The position numbers and the translations under genes are program-made. The notes below the pieces were generated by a model. It was not told the DNA's origin. It saw only the letters and a program-made list of their open reading frames with translations, and did not search any database. Source: Scopulibacillus_A cellulosilyticus (GTDB lineage Bacteria; Bacillota; Bacilli; Bacillales; Sporolactobacillaceae). Taken from it: a stretch of DNA of 64,000 nucleotides. Positions within the stretch are counted from its first letter, which is position 1, and each line of letters opens with the position of its first letter. The stretch covers positions 248,001-312,000 of the forward strand of contig NZ_JBHTCO010000004.1 in NCBI RefSeq assembly GCF_042665295.1, given 5' to 3'. Below are positions 18,075-26,260 of this stretch, piece by piece.

Positions 18075-18158
18075 TATTATTTTTATGTATTCCGAATAAA
18101 TAATGTACTTGGATGTGGTAATATAAATTTAAGACATTTAATGAGATAAGGACTGATA

Positions 18159-18932
18159 ATGATGCCACTCATCCAAGCAGTAGAAAGAGCACTTAATATA
18201 TTAGATTTATTTGATGAATATTCCACGGAGTTAAAAATTACAGAAATTAGCGAACGTTTGCTTCTTAATAAAAGCACTGTCCATTCATTATTGAAAACGC
18301 TTCAAAAGCATGGTTACATCGAGCAAAATGCTGAAAACGGCAAGTATAAACTTGGCATGAAACTCTTTGAAAGAGGGAATTTTGTTGTTCATAATTTGGA
18401 TATCCGGTCCGTTGCCAAGAAGTACTTGTTAGAGCTCTCAAAGCAAACAGGCCATACGCTTCATCTTGTCATTTTAGACGGTAAAGAAGGTGTCTACATC
18501 GATAAGGTTGAAGGGTCATCAGGCATCGTTTTCTATTCCCGTATAGGAAGAAGGGCTCCGGTTCATAGCACAGGTGTAGGAAAAACGCTTCTCGCTTTTA
18601 GAAAAGAAGAAGAGCTTAATGTCATTTTAGACGGCTATGTCTTTAATAAGCAAACACCAAAAACAATCACGAATAAGGAAGAATTTCTGGATGAATTAAA
18701 AAAAATTAAAGAAAAAGGTTATGCCATCGACAATGAAGAAAATGAACCGGGTATTTGCTGCGTTGCGGTGCCGGTGCGGAACCATACTGGAGAAGTTGTT
18801 GCGGCTATCAGTATTTCGATGCCGACGCCCCAATTAAATGCTGAAGAAATGAAGCGGATTGTTCCTATGATGAAAGAAGCCGGTGAGAATATTTCAAAGG
18901 AAATGGGGTTTAATCCAACTCCTGTTTTATAA
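18159..18932 (+). CDS. IclR family transcriptional regulator
   Basis: A 257-residue regulator. Residues about 6-65 form the winged helix-turn-helix (IQAVERALNILDLFDEY, LLLNKSTVHSLLKTLQKHGYI), and about 80-250 form the IclR effector domain (HLVILDGKEGVYIDKVEG, RAPVHSTGVGKTLLAF, CCVAVPVRNHTGEVVAAISIS). The two ATGs at 18159 and 18162 are alternative starts. IclR proteins commonly control aldonate, gluconate and keto-deoxy-sugar-acid genes; in E. coli, xylonate genes are controlled by an IclR protein. The five copies of a 17-bp palindrome around it, all in front of sugar-acid genes, suggest a local repressor released by a pathway intermediate. Confidence 0.9.
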   Translation: MMPLIQAVERALNILDLFDEYSTELKITEISERLLLNKSTVHSLLKTLQKHGYIEQNAENGKYKLGMKLFERGNFVVHNLDIRSVAKKYLLELSKQTGHTLHLVILDGKEGVYIDKVEGSSGIVFYSRIGRRAPVHSTGVGKTLLAFRKEEELNVILDGYVFNKQTPKTITNKEEFLDELKKIKEKGYAIDNEENEPGICCVAVPVRNHTGEVVAAISISMPTPQLNAEEMKRIVPMMKEAGENISKEMGFNPTPVL

Positions 18933-18976
18933 AAATTTAATAAAGTTGTTTTTACCTATCTAATGATAAAAACTGA

Positions 18977-18993
18977 GTTTTACATTATAAAAT
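18977..18993. promoter_or_regulatory. 17-bp palindromic operator, copy 2
   Basis: GTTTTACATTATAAAAT, a weaker version of the palindrome at 17064, about 20 bp before the FAH-family start codon. Confidence 0.6.
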
Positions 18994-19011
18994 AATCTTG
19001 GGGGATAAAAC

Positions 19012-19914
19012 ATGCAAATTATTCGATTTCGCGGCGAAAACAGCAAGCCGCAATTAGCTGCAAGAACAACTGAAGGTCAGCTGTATAAACTTCCCTTTAA
19101 AGATTTTATAGACATGATAGAATGTGCCAGGCGGAAAAAATCCACACCGCTGACCTTAGTTAAAGGGATCCTTAGAGATTCACTTCCTGTTGGCAGGAAG
19201 TTAGATGAGTTAGAGTGCCTTGTTCCGATTGAAGCGGAAGAAGTCTGGGCAGCCGGAGTAACCTATGAAAAGAGCAGAGATGAAAGAAACTATGAATCTT
19301 CAGGCGGGAAATCCAGCGCTGCTACTTTTTATGATAAAGTTTACGATGCAAAGAGACCTGAAATATTTTTTAAGTCTACAAAAAAACGGACGATTGGTCC
19401 CGGTGAGACTGTTTATTTACGAAGCGATTCAAACTGGCAAATCCCCGAGCCGGAATTGGGGCTTGTTTTGGACCACAAAGGTGAAATTTTAGGATATACA
19501 ATTGGCAATGATATGAGCTGCCGTGACATTGAGGGGGAGAATCCGCTTTATTTACCTCAGGCCAAGATATGGAGAAACTCTTGCTCAATTGGGCCGGCAA
19601 TCAGACTGGCGGAATCAGTAGAGGACCCTTATCGTTTTCAGATCATCTGCCGGATATATCGTCAGCATACAAAGGTTTTTGAAGAAAGTGCCAGTACGAG
19701 TCAGTTAAAAAGAACATATGAAGAACTTTGCTCTTACCTGGCTAGCGAAAATATGATATTTGACGGAACTGTACTGTTAACGGGTACATGTATTGTTCCG
19801 CCATCCGACTTTACCCTTCAGGACGGTGACCAAGTAGAAATTGAGATTCCCGGTATAGGTATCTTAAGAAATCCGGTAAAAAGTCAAATTAATCAGTCAT
19901 TAGAAGTTAAGTAA
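19012..19914 (+). CDS. FAH-family hydrolase/dehydratase, probable 2-keto-3-deoxy-acid dehydratase
   Basis: A 300-residue protein with an N-terminal cap domain (to about residue 75) and a C-terminal fumarylacetoacetate-hydrolase fold. Visible are EVWAAGVTYEKSRDER, the metal-binding pair in EPELGLVL, and GYTIGNDMSCRDIEGENPLYLPQAK. The WAAGVTY-SRD pattern resembles 2-keto-3-deoxy-arabinonate/xylonate dehydratases more than true fumarylacetoacetases. GGGGGAT precedes the ATG. With a palindromic operator upstream and a dehydratase and transporter downstream, it is likely to act on a 2-keto-3-deoxy sugar acid to give an oxoglutarate semialdehyde-type product. The exact chain length is unknown. Confidence 0.75.
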   Translation: MQIIRFRGENSKPQLAARTTEGQLYKLPFKDFIDMIECARRKKSTPLTLVKGILRDSLPVGRKLDELECLVPIEAEEVWAAGVTYEKSRDERNYESSGGKSSAATFYDKVYDAKRPEIFFKSTKKRTIGPGETVYLRSDSNWQIPEPELGLVLDHKGEILGYTIGNDMSCRDIEGENPLYLPQAKIWRNSCSIGPAIRLAESVEDPYRFQIICRIYRQHTKVFEESASTSQLKRTYEELCSYLASENMIFDGTVLLTGTCIVPPSDFTLQDGDQVEIEIPGIGILRNPVKSQINQSLEVK

Positions 19915-20017
19915 ACTTTGAATCCAGTTTTGGGTCACGCAAGCAGGGGACCCGCCATTAAATTTTTTACTTCTGTTAAAACAGTATTTGTAAAACCGTC
20001 AAAATTTAAGGTAAATA

Positions 20018-20060
20018 CATAGATTCCATAAGTTCATTTTTGTCACTTATGGAATCTATG
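20018..20060. promoter_or_regulatory. 15-bp perfect inverted repeat
   Basis: CATAGATTCCATAAG at 20018-20032 and its exact complement at 20046-20060, 13-base loop, no T run after it. It sits 46 bp before the MFS start codon. It could be an mRNA hairpin or a large operator (half-site ATTCCATAAG). Confidence 0.6.
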
Positions 20061-20106
20061 ATAAATACGGATATTTATTATATTTACAATTTGGGGTGGG
20101 AAGCAA

Positions 20107-21426
20107 ATGGAGAGCCCGAACAGTGAAAAGGTATATTCCTTAAACTCAAAAGTTAATCAAAGGCGAACAAAAGTCAGGTATTTTATTGTATTCTTACTCT
20201 TCTTAGCTACAATTATCAATTACCTGGACAGGGCCAATCTTTCTGTAGTAGGTCCATCCATTGGAAAAAGTTTAGACTTAAGTGCAGGGGAAATGGGGCT
20301 GATTTTTTCGGCTTTTGGCTGGACTTATGCAATCATGCAAATTCCCGGAGGCTGGATCTTAGACAGGCTGGGATCAAAGATAACCTACGGCTTTTCATTA
20401 TTAATTTGGTCAATTTTAACATGCTTTCAAGGCTTAGCAAATGGATTTGGATTATTGTTTGGATTAAGATTAGGCATTGGTTTTTCAGAAGCTCCGGCGT
20501 TTCCGACGAATAATCGCGTAGTCAGCACATGGTTCCCGCAAAAAGAGCGCGCGTTTGCCACAGGCGTCTTTACTGCCGGAGAATATGTAGGATTAGGGTT
20601 TCTAACACCGATTCTGTTTTGGCTTTTATCTACTTTTGGCTGGGAATCAGTATTTATTGTGTCTGGTGCAGCCGGCATCATTTTTTCCTGTGTCTGGCTA
20701 ATAAAGTATAATGACCCCGCTAAAGACAAAAAAGTGAATCAAGCTGAGCTGAATTACATTCGTGAAGGCGGCGGCGTAGTTGAGAATAAAAGCGAAAGAT
20801 CGAAAATTAGTTGGTCACAGGTTGCGAGTCTTTTTAAGCATCGCCAATTAATAGGCATATATATCGGTCAAATTGGCATAACGGCTACATTATGGTTTTT
20901 CCTTACATGGTTTCCTACATATTTAGTTGATGAAAAACATATGACGATCCTTCATGTCGGATTTGTTGCCGCCATACCATACATTGCAGCATTTATAGGC
21001 GTGCTTTTTGGAGGATTCTTATCTGATTGGATGATCCATTGCGGAATTTCGGTAAGTATAAGCCGCAAATTACCTATTATTATAGGTTTATTGTTATCTA
21101 GCTCTATTATTCTGGCTAACTACACATCTTCTGTTCCTTTAGTGATTACAATTATGTCTATTGCCTTTTTCGCACAGGGGATGGCGGCAATTTCTTGGAC
21201 GATGGTATCTGAGATTGCTCCGCCTGAGTTAATGGGACTAGCCGGAGGCGTTTTCAATTTTGCCGGTAATCTGTCTTCGATTATTGTTCCTATTGTTATA
21301 GGATTTATCGTTGGGGCGACACATTCCTTTGGCGGCGCATTAGCTTTTGTAGCTGCAATAGCTGTTATAGGGGCGCTGTCGTACATTTTTATCGTCGGAG
21401 AAGTCAAAAGGGTCAAAATGGAATAA
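20107..21426 (+). CDS. MFS transporter, anion:cation symporter (ACS) family
   Basis: A 439-residue membrane protein with about 12 hydrophobic segments. The first-segment motif NYLDRANLSVVGPSIGK and the loop GWILDRLGSK are typical of the ACS family, which includes glucarate, galactonate and hexuronate permeases (GudP, DgoT, ExuT). It lies between the FAH-family enzyme and the IlvD/Edd dehydratase and has the 15-bp inverted repeat upstream. It is likely a proton-linked importer for the sugar acid used by those enzymes. Confidence 0.85.
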   Translation: MESPNSEKVYSLNSKVNQRRTKVRYFIVFLLFLATIINYLDRANLSVVGPSIGKSLDLSAGEMGLIFSAFGWTYAIMQIPGGWILDRLGSKITYGFSLLIWSILTCFQGLANGFGLLFGLRLGIGFSEAPAFPTNNRVVSTWFPQKERAFATGVFTAGEYVGLGFLTPILFWLLSTFGWESVFIVSGAAGIIFSCVWLIKYNDPAKDKKVNQAELNYIREGGGVVENKSERSKISWSQVASLFKHRQLIGIYIGQIGITATLWFFLTWFPTYLVDEKHMTILHVGFVAAIPYIAAFIGVLFGGFLSDWMIHCGISVSISRKLPIIIGLLLSSSIILANYTSSVPLVITIMSIAFFAQGMAAISWTMVSEIAPPELMGLAGGVFNFAGNLSSIIVPIVIGFIVGATHSFGGALAFVAAIAVIGALSYIFIVGEVKRVKME

Positions 21427-21495
21427 GTGAAATGTATTATGCTTTAACTGGCACGTGACAAGAAATTGATTTAAATCATAAGGGAGGAAGATAGT

Positions 21496-23673
21496 ATGAC
21501 GAAAACTGATACAGAGAAAAAGCCGAGAATTGATAATCCTATTAACCCTTACCGGGACAATGTACAAGGAAAAGCCAATGAACCAATTACTGTTGCAGGA
21601 TTGCTCGATCGGGCGAAGCAAGTTTTGGGAAATGATTTTAAAGATCTGCAGTCCGATTGGACACTGGACGAGATTTATAACCGGTTAGAGGAAAATGCAC
21701 CGCGCATCGCCATCATTGGCGGTTCATCTGATCATCCGGCTCATATATTAGATATTCGAACAGTTTCCCGGGCTGCCATGAAAATTTGGCAAGAGGGCGG
21801 TGTACCATTTTATTTTAGTACTCCGGTGCTTTGTGACGGCACTGCGCAAAGCAATATGGGCATGTCGTACTCACTGCAGAGCAGAAACGCAATAGCCGAA
21901 GTGGTTGTTAATCAAATGGAAGCTCATTCCTATCATGGTGCTTTTGTTATTCAAGGCTGTGATAAGCAGCCGTTAGCTGTCTTAAGCGGTTTAGCGTTAT
22001 TGGATCGTGTTCGCCGTTTGCGCGGTGAAGCGCCGGTGTTTGCTTCATTTGCTCCTTCCCATGTCTTAAAAGGCGGAGAAATCCCAAAAAATTTGCAGGG
22101 AGAGCTACGGTCTGTTGCAGAAGAGGCTGCTCAAATGGGGTGTCAAGACATCGCAGACGATTTGCATGACGCTTTAAGTTATATTTTGCAATGCAGTTCG
22201 AATACCCAGTTTCAAGGTGTATTAGTTCGGGCCGTCAAAGAAGGTATTATTACTCATGAACAGCACAAGCATTTTGAAAAACGCCTAGCCGTTAATACTT
22301 GCGATTCAGCTGGCGGTATTTGCGCCTTCCATGGAACTGGGAACAGCTCAAGGGATATCATGGCGGGATTTGGGCTTGTTCACCCTAATTTAGAGCTTTT
22401 AACAGAACCGCCTCATCAAGACCAGCTCAACCCGGCTATTGAGTCATTATTTTCAATTACCAATCGTCCGGAGTGCAGTGTTGCAGAACTAATTGGCGCC
22501 AACATCGCTAACGCTGTTCGAATTCACAGTTCAGGCGGGGGATCGTCTAACTTAATGATGCATATTGTCGGGGCGATGATTTACGCTGGTTTCGATTTCA
22601 CGCTTTGGGATATCGAGAAAATCCATCAAGAACATCCGATTCCTGATTTATTCAATTACAGCCTTACGGAAGGCAGAGATATATACGCATTAGCGCAGCA
22701 ATGCTGCTCAGGAGCGATAAGAGGTATGGAAACGCTGTTTTATGAATTGCTGCAAAACGGCGTTCCGATGGATGTCGATGCATTAACCGTCACCGGCCAA
22801 ACCTGGAAAGAAAGGTTAAGTGATCCAGAGGGATTAAGTGCAGACGGTGTTAAGGATAATCCGATCATCCTCAGCAAACCGCGGAGAAAATTTAGCGGTG
22901 TTGACGTATTGCGCGGTAATTTTTTTGAAAGTGCTGTTGTCAAAATCAGCGGTATGCCGACCCGGCAATTAGACCAATTCGATGAAAAGGTTTCTTTTGT
23001 TATTTATTTTGAAAATGAGGAAGAAGCCAATAACCAGCTGTTAAATCAACAATTTCTTGATGAATTAAGGGATCAAAAGGCATTTCGCGAAGCGCACCTG
23101 CAGCAAATGTGGGCGCACAATCAGCCTGAAACATATTCGGAAGCGTTATCATTAACATACAATGAATTATTTGATCGCATGTTGAAAGACGAGATCTTAA
23201 AACTATCAATCATTATTGCCGGTCAAGGCCCTGAAGCATTTGGCATGCCGGAAATGTTTACACCGATGCAGCATATTAATGCTAACCGCAAGCTTCAGAG
23301 ACTAGCCACTTTGATCAGCGATGGCCGTTATTCAGGCGTTTCTTATGGTGCGGCAATTGGTCACATGACACCAGAAGCCTATCACGGCGGTGGGATATTA
23401 TATCTGGAGCAAGGCGATTTGCTGCATTTGCGTTTCCGTTCAAAGCGAATCGAATTACTGGATCCAAAATCTTTTGAAAAAGGAATGATAAATGAGTATC
23501 AAGGCAATTTAAAATCAGATAGAAAATTCATCGGTGAACAAAGAAAGACTAATATGAGAAAAAGGCAAAGAACGGTTGCGGCATCCAATCGTTTGATCGG
23601 GTGTACTGATGCATCTGAAGGTGTTGTTCCCGAGGCGGTCAAAATGGATGCCATCATAGCATTTAACCGATAA
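21496..23673 (+). CDS. Divergent IlvD/Edd-superfamily dehydratase, probable sugar-acid dehydratase
   Basis: A 725-residue protein, longer than IlvD (about 560) or YjhG (about 655). Cysteines placed as iron-sulfur ligands of the superfamily are Cys113 (VLCDGTAQ), Cys155 (QGCDKQP) and Cys269 (NTCDSAGG). GGGSSNLMMHI and SDGRYSGVSYGAAIGHMTPEA match the conserved core and C-terminal active-site region. An insertion around residues 190-260 and a basic C-terminal tail are unusual. It follows the MFS gene by about 70 bases and is likely in the same operon. By family it should remove water from an aldonate to give a 2-keto-3-deoxy acid. Which aldonate is not shown by the sequence; xylonate or arabinonate are reasonable. 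Confidence 0.78.
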   Translation: MTKTDTEKKPRIDNPINPYRDNVQGKANEPITVAGLLDRAKQVLGNDFKDLQSDWTLDEIYNRLEENAPRIAIIGGSSDHPAHILDIRTVSRAAMKIWQEGGVPFYFSTPVLCDGTAQSNMGMSYSLQSRNAIAEVVVNQMEAHSYHGAFVIQGCDKQPLAVLSGLALLDRVRRLRGEAPVFASFAPSHVLKGGEIPKNLQGELRSVAEEAAQMGCQDIADDLHDALSYILQCSSNTQFQGVLVRAVKEGIITHEQHKHFEKRLAVNTCDSAGGICAFHGTGNSSRDIMAGFGLVHPNLELLTEPPHQDQLNPAIESLFSITNRPECSVAELIGANIANAVRIHSSGGGSSNLMMHIVGAMIYAGFDFTLWDIEKIHQEHPIPDLFNYSLTEGRDIYALAQQCCSGAIRGMETLFYELLQNGVPMDVDALTVTGQTWKERLSDPEGLSADGVKDNPIILSKPRRKFSGVDVLRGNFFESAVVKISGMPTRQLDQFDEKVSFVIYFENEEEANNQLLNQQFLDELRDQKAFREAHLQQMWAHNQPETYSEALSLTYNELFDRMLKDEILKLSIIIAGQGPEAFGMPEMFTPMQHINANRKLQRLATLISDGRYSGVSYGAAIGHMTPEAYHGGGILYLEQGDLLHLRFRSKRIELLDPKSFEKGMINEYQGNLKSDRKFIGEQRKTNMRKRQRTVAASNRLIGCTDASEGVVPEAVKMDAIIAFNR

Positions 23674-23695
23674 ATATCTTTCCCCCTGGCAAAGT

Positions 23696-23735
23696 CCCGA
23701 AATCGTAAATGAAGTAAGATTTCGGGTCCTTCTTT
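23696..23735 (+). terminator. Terminator-like hairpin
   Basis: CCCGAAATC (23696-23704), loop, GATTTCGGG (23718-23726), then TCCTTCTTTAT. Confidence 0.7.
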
Positions 23736-23840
23736 ATACGCGGGATTTAACGAAGCTGTCTAAAAAATGTTAAAAGAAGCGGAGGAATCGCTAATTATCA
23801 GTAGAAAGAGTATTTATACCAAGTAAATGGAGGGAGAAAT

Positions 23841-24944
23841 ATGTCCAAACATACTGGTTTTATATGCGATGAAAGCTACTTTTGGCATCAGACGGGGAAC
23901 GGTGCACTTAATATTCGGGCCGGCGGCTGGGTTCAAGAAGATACGCATGCCGAAAATCCTGAGACGAAAAGGCGCGTTAAAAATCTTCTTGAACGATCAA
24001 GATACATCAATGAATTAAATGTTATTTTACCAAGATCTGCGACACGCGAAGACATTGAAATGAATCATCAGCCAGCTTATATAGACATGGTCAAAAAGTT
24101 AAGCAGAGAAAACGGAGGTGATGCCGGTGTTCACGCCATTGTCGGCCCTGATACATATGAAATTGCATTATTATCTGCGGGCGGTGTGTTAACCGCTGTA
24201 GACGCTGTTATGGAAAAAGAAGTTCGGAATGCATATGCACTTGTCAGGCCGCCGGGTCATCACGCAGAACCGAATGAAGGCATGGGGTTTTGTTTGTTCA
24301 ATAATGTTGCAATAGCAGCAAAATATGCCCGGGAAAAATATGGCTTGAAACGCATTCTTATCTTAGATTGGGATGTTCACCATGGTAATGGTACCGAAAG
24401 CGCTTTTCGATTCGACCCGGAAGTGTTATTTATTTCTATTCATCAAGAAAATATCTTTCCAAAAAATCGGGGAAATATCACGTACACTGGAGAAGGAGAC
24501 GGTGAAGGTTTTAACGTTAATATCGAATTGCCGGCAGGCACAGGGAACGAAGGGTATCTCTATACGATAGAAAATGTTGTTGAACCGATTGCCGGCCAAT
24601 TTAATCCGGAATTGATTTTGGTTTCTGCGGGACAAGACCCGAGCCGCTTTGATCCTTTAGGAAGAATGCTCGTTACGGCAGAAGGCTTTTACCAAATAGC
24701 TTCAAAGGTAAAAAATTTGGCAGATAAGCATTGCGAGGGACGCTTAGTTGCTTGCCATGAAGGAGGATACAGTACCGCCTATGTACCCTTTTGTACTTTA
24801 AGAGTTATCGAAGCTTTTAACGGAAAACGCAGCCAAATTGAAGATCCTTTTGACTTAGGCTATCACGAAGGCCCTCTTTATCCGAATCAAAAAGAAGCTG
24901 TTCACAAAGTCATTGATATTCAATCCTCTTATTGGGACTTTTAA
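23841..24944 (+). CDS. HDAC-superfamily deacetylase (acetylpolyamine amidohydrolase-like)
   Basis: A 367-residue zinc amidohydrolase of the class II histone deacetylase/acetylpolyamine amidohydrolase type. Seen are RPPGHHAEPNEGMGFCLFNN (the His-His charge relay), LDWDVHHGNGTE (zinc Asp and His), SAGQDPSRFDPLG (second zinc Asp) and HEGGYS. In bacteria such proteins remove acetyl groups from polyamines or other small amides. GAGGGAG precedes the ATG. It follows a terminator, so it is its own unit or pairs with the BlaI gene downstream. Both the polyamine genes around it and the sugar-acid genes next to it are possible contexts; deacetylation of an acetylated polyamine is the simplest reading. 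Confidence 0.82.
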   Translation: MSKHTGFICDESYFWHQTGNGALNIRAGGWVQEDTHAENPETKRRVKNLLERSRYINELNVILPRSATREDIEMNHQPAYIDMVKKLSRENGGDAGVHAIVGPDTYEIALLSAGGVLTAVDAVMEKEVRNAYALVRPPGHHAEPNEGMGFCLFNNVAIAAKYAREKYGLKRILILDWDVHHGNGTESAFRFDPEVLFISIHQENIFPKNRGNITYTGEGDGEGFNVNIELPAGTGNEGYLYTIENVVEPIAGQFNPELILVSAGQDPSRFDPLGRMLVTAEGFYQIASKVKNLADKHCEGRLVACHEGGYSTAYVPFCTLRVIEAFNGKRSQIEDPFDLGYHEGPLYPNQKEAVHKVIDIQSSYWDF

Positions 24945-24948
24945 AATG

Positions 24949-25004
24949 ATGTAAGCTTTCCTTATGATATACTACAAGAAATAGTTTTACCCGAAGTCTT
25001 ACAT
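24949..25004. promoter_or_regulatory. Candidate BlaI half-sites
   Basis: ATGTAAG (24949-24955) and CTTACAT (24998-25004) are complementary half-sites flanking the likely promoter region of the BlaI gene. BlaI/MecI proteins bind TACA/TGTA-type dyads, but here the halves are about 42 bp apart, so this is weak. Confidence 0.3.
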
Positions 25005-25018
25005 GGAGGAAAAAACAT

Positions 25019-25426
25019 ATGTCAGTCGATTCAACCCTTGCTAATATTCTTGGCCCGCTTGAGCTGAAAGTGATGAAATGCCTATGGGCGTTCGAAGAGG
25101 CAACCGTACAGAAAGTACTAGATGCTTTAAATAAAAAAGAAGATTATGCTTATACAACGATTATGACAGTAATGAGCCGATTAGCTCAAAAAGGGATATT
25201 ACAACGAGTTAAGTCAGGCAGATCTTATCAATATAAGCCAATTTACACAGAAGAGGCACTTATCCGGCATATGTCCTCGCAAGCGGTTCATCAAGTTTTA
25301 GATCATTATGGAGACACAGCGATAGCACAATTTGTTGATACTGTAGGAGCGAGCCCGGAACAGCTTAAAAAGCTTAAGGATTTAATTGACCGGCTTGAAG
25401 GGGAAAAACCTGATGAGAAAGATTAG
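25019..25426 (+). CDS. BlaI/MecI/CopY family repressor
   Basis: A 135-residue winged-helix repressor. The N-terminal domain (GPLELKVMKCLWAFEEATVQKVLDAL, YTTIMTVMSRLAQKGIL) is typical of BlaI/MecI, and the C-terminal dimerization part ends in a lysine- and aspartate-rich tail. Such proteins bind as dimers and are inactivated by cleavage when a partner membrane protease is triggered. The next gene, overlapping by 14 bases, encodes that kind of M56 protease. No beta-lactamase or penicillin-binding protein gene is adjacent, so the target may be this pair itself or the DmpA-type peptidase downstream. Confidence 0.88.
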   Translation: MSVDSTLANILGPLELKVMKCLWAFEEATVQKVLDALNKKEDYAYTTIMTVMSRLAQKGILQRVKSGRSYQYKPIYTEEALIRHMSSQAVHQVLDHYGDTAIAQFVDTVGASPEQLKKLKDLIDRLEGEKPDEKD

Positions 25427-26240
25427 GTATGCCTTAAATGCCATCTTAGGATGTTTGTTCGTTGAAGCTTTGCTATGCACCTCTGTTTCTTTATTAAACA
25501 GCTGCAGTTTTACACCCAACCTTGTACCATGCTGTGATTTTGAAACGCTTAAAAATCATTTTCTTATTCACTTCATTTTTGGCGGTCTTGTTGCTTTAAG
25601 TATTGTGATTTTATTTTTATGGCGTCTCACTTATATGCTTTACCAAACAAAAAAGACTGTAGAACAATATCAGGTATTAAAAGTGTTAAACCATTTTCCT
25701 ATGATAGCCGAATTCCAGAAAAAAGCAGGAATCCCCGTTCATGTTATTAAAAATGAGAAATTAGTCGCTTTTGCTTACGGATATTTTAAACCAAAAATTT
25801 TAGTCAGCTCGGCACTTATCGAGCAAATGGACAGTCATGAGTTACAAGCTATATTAGAACATGAATGTCATCATTGTCTATTAAAAGTTCCTTTAAAAAA
25901 ATTAATATTTAACAGTACCGTTCATGCTTTATACTTTTTTCCGATTCTTAAACATTTTTATCAAAAGTATTTAGCAAATAAAGAAATTGAAGCCGATCAA
26001 TATGCCATAGAAAGAACGGATAAAAAGACTTTAGCGACGGCGCTCTATAAAATGCTCCGATTTAAGAGTCATCGTTCCGGCGCGGCTGTAAATATGACAG
26101 ATGAAATAGATTTAAGGATCCAAGCTTTATTAACCGGCAACGTGAATTGCCCCGGCTCCTTTTCCTTAAAAGCCGCAGTTGTCTCATTAAGCAGTTTTTA
26201 TATGATGATGATGTTTATTGTATGCCTATTTATTAATTAA
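25413..26240 (+). CDS. M56 family membrane metallopeptidase (BlaR1-like, no sensor domain)
   Basis: A 275-residue membrane protein from ATG 25413, which follows GAAGGGG within the BlaI coding end; starting at 25386 would lie upstream of that site. Two hydrophobic segments at the N-terminus, the zinc motif HECHH at residue 150 (HExxH), the downstream Glu in NKEIEADQYA, and a C-terminal hydrophobic segment are visible. BlaR1 and MecR1 have this protease plus an extracellular penicillin-binding domain of about 250 residues, which is missing here. The signal that activates it is therefore different or supplied by another protein. Confidence 0.82.
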   Translation: MRKIRYALNAILGCLFVEALLCTSVSLLNSCSFTPNLVPCCDFETLKNHFLIHFIFGGLVALSIVILFLWRLTYMLYQTKKTVEQYQVLKVLNHFPMIAEFQKKAGIPVHVIKNEKLVAFAYGYFKPKILVSSALIEQMDSHELQAILEHECHHCLLKVPLKKLIFNSTVHALYFFPILKHFYQKYLANKEIEADQYAIERTDKKTLATALYKMLRFKSHRSGAAVNMTDEIDLRIQALLTGNVNCPGSFSLKAAVVSLSSFYMMMMFIVCLFIN

Positions 26241-26260
26241 AAGGATTGTGAGGTGAACCT

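Noticed and set aside
21449..21464. TGGCAC as a -24 element before the IlvD/Edd gene
   Set aside because: The -12 position reads AAGAA instead of TTGCA, so it is not a sigma-54 promoter.
25019..26240. Calling the BlaI/M56 pair a beta-lactam resistance system
   Set aside because: No beta-lactamase or PBP gene is adjacent, and the M56 protein lacks the penicillin-sensing domain.
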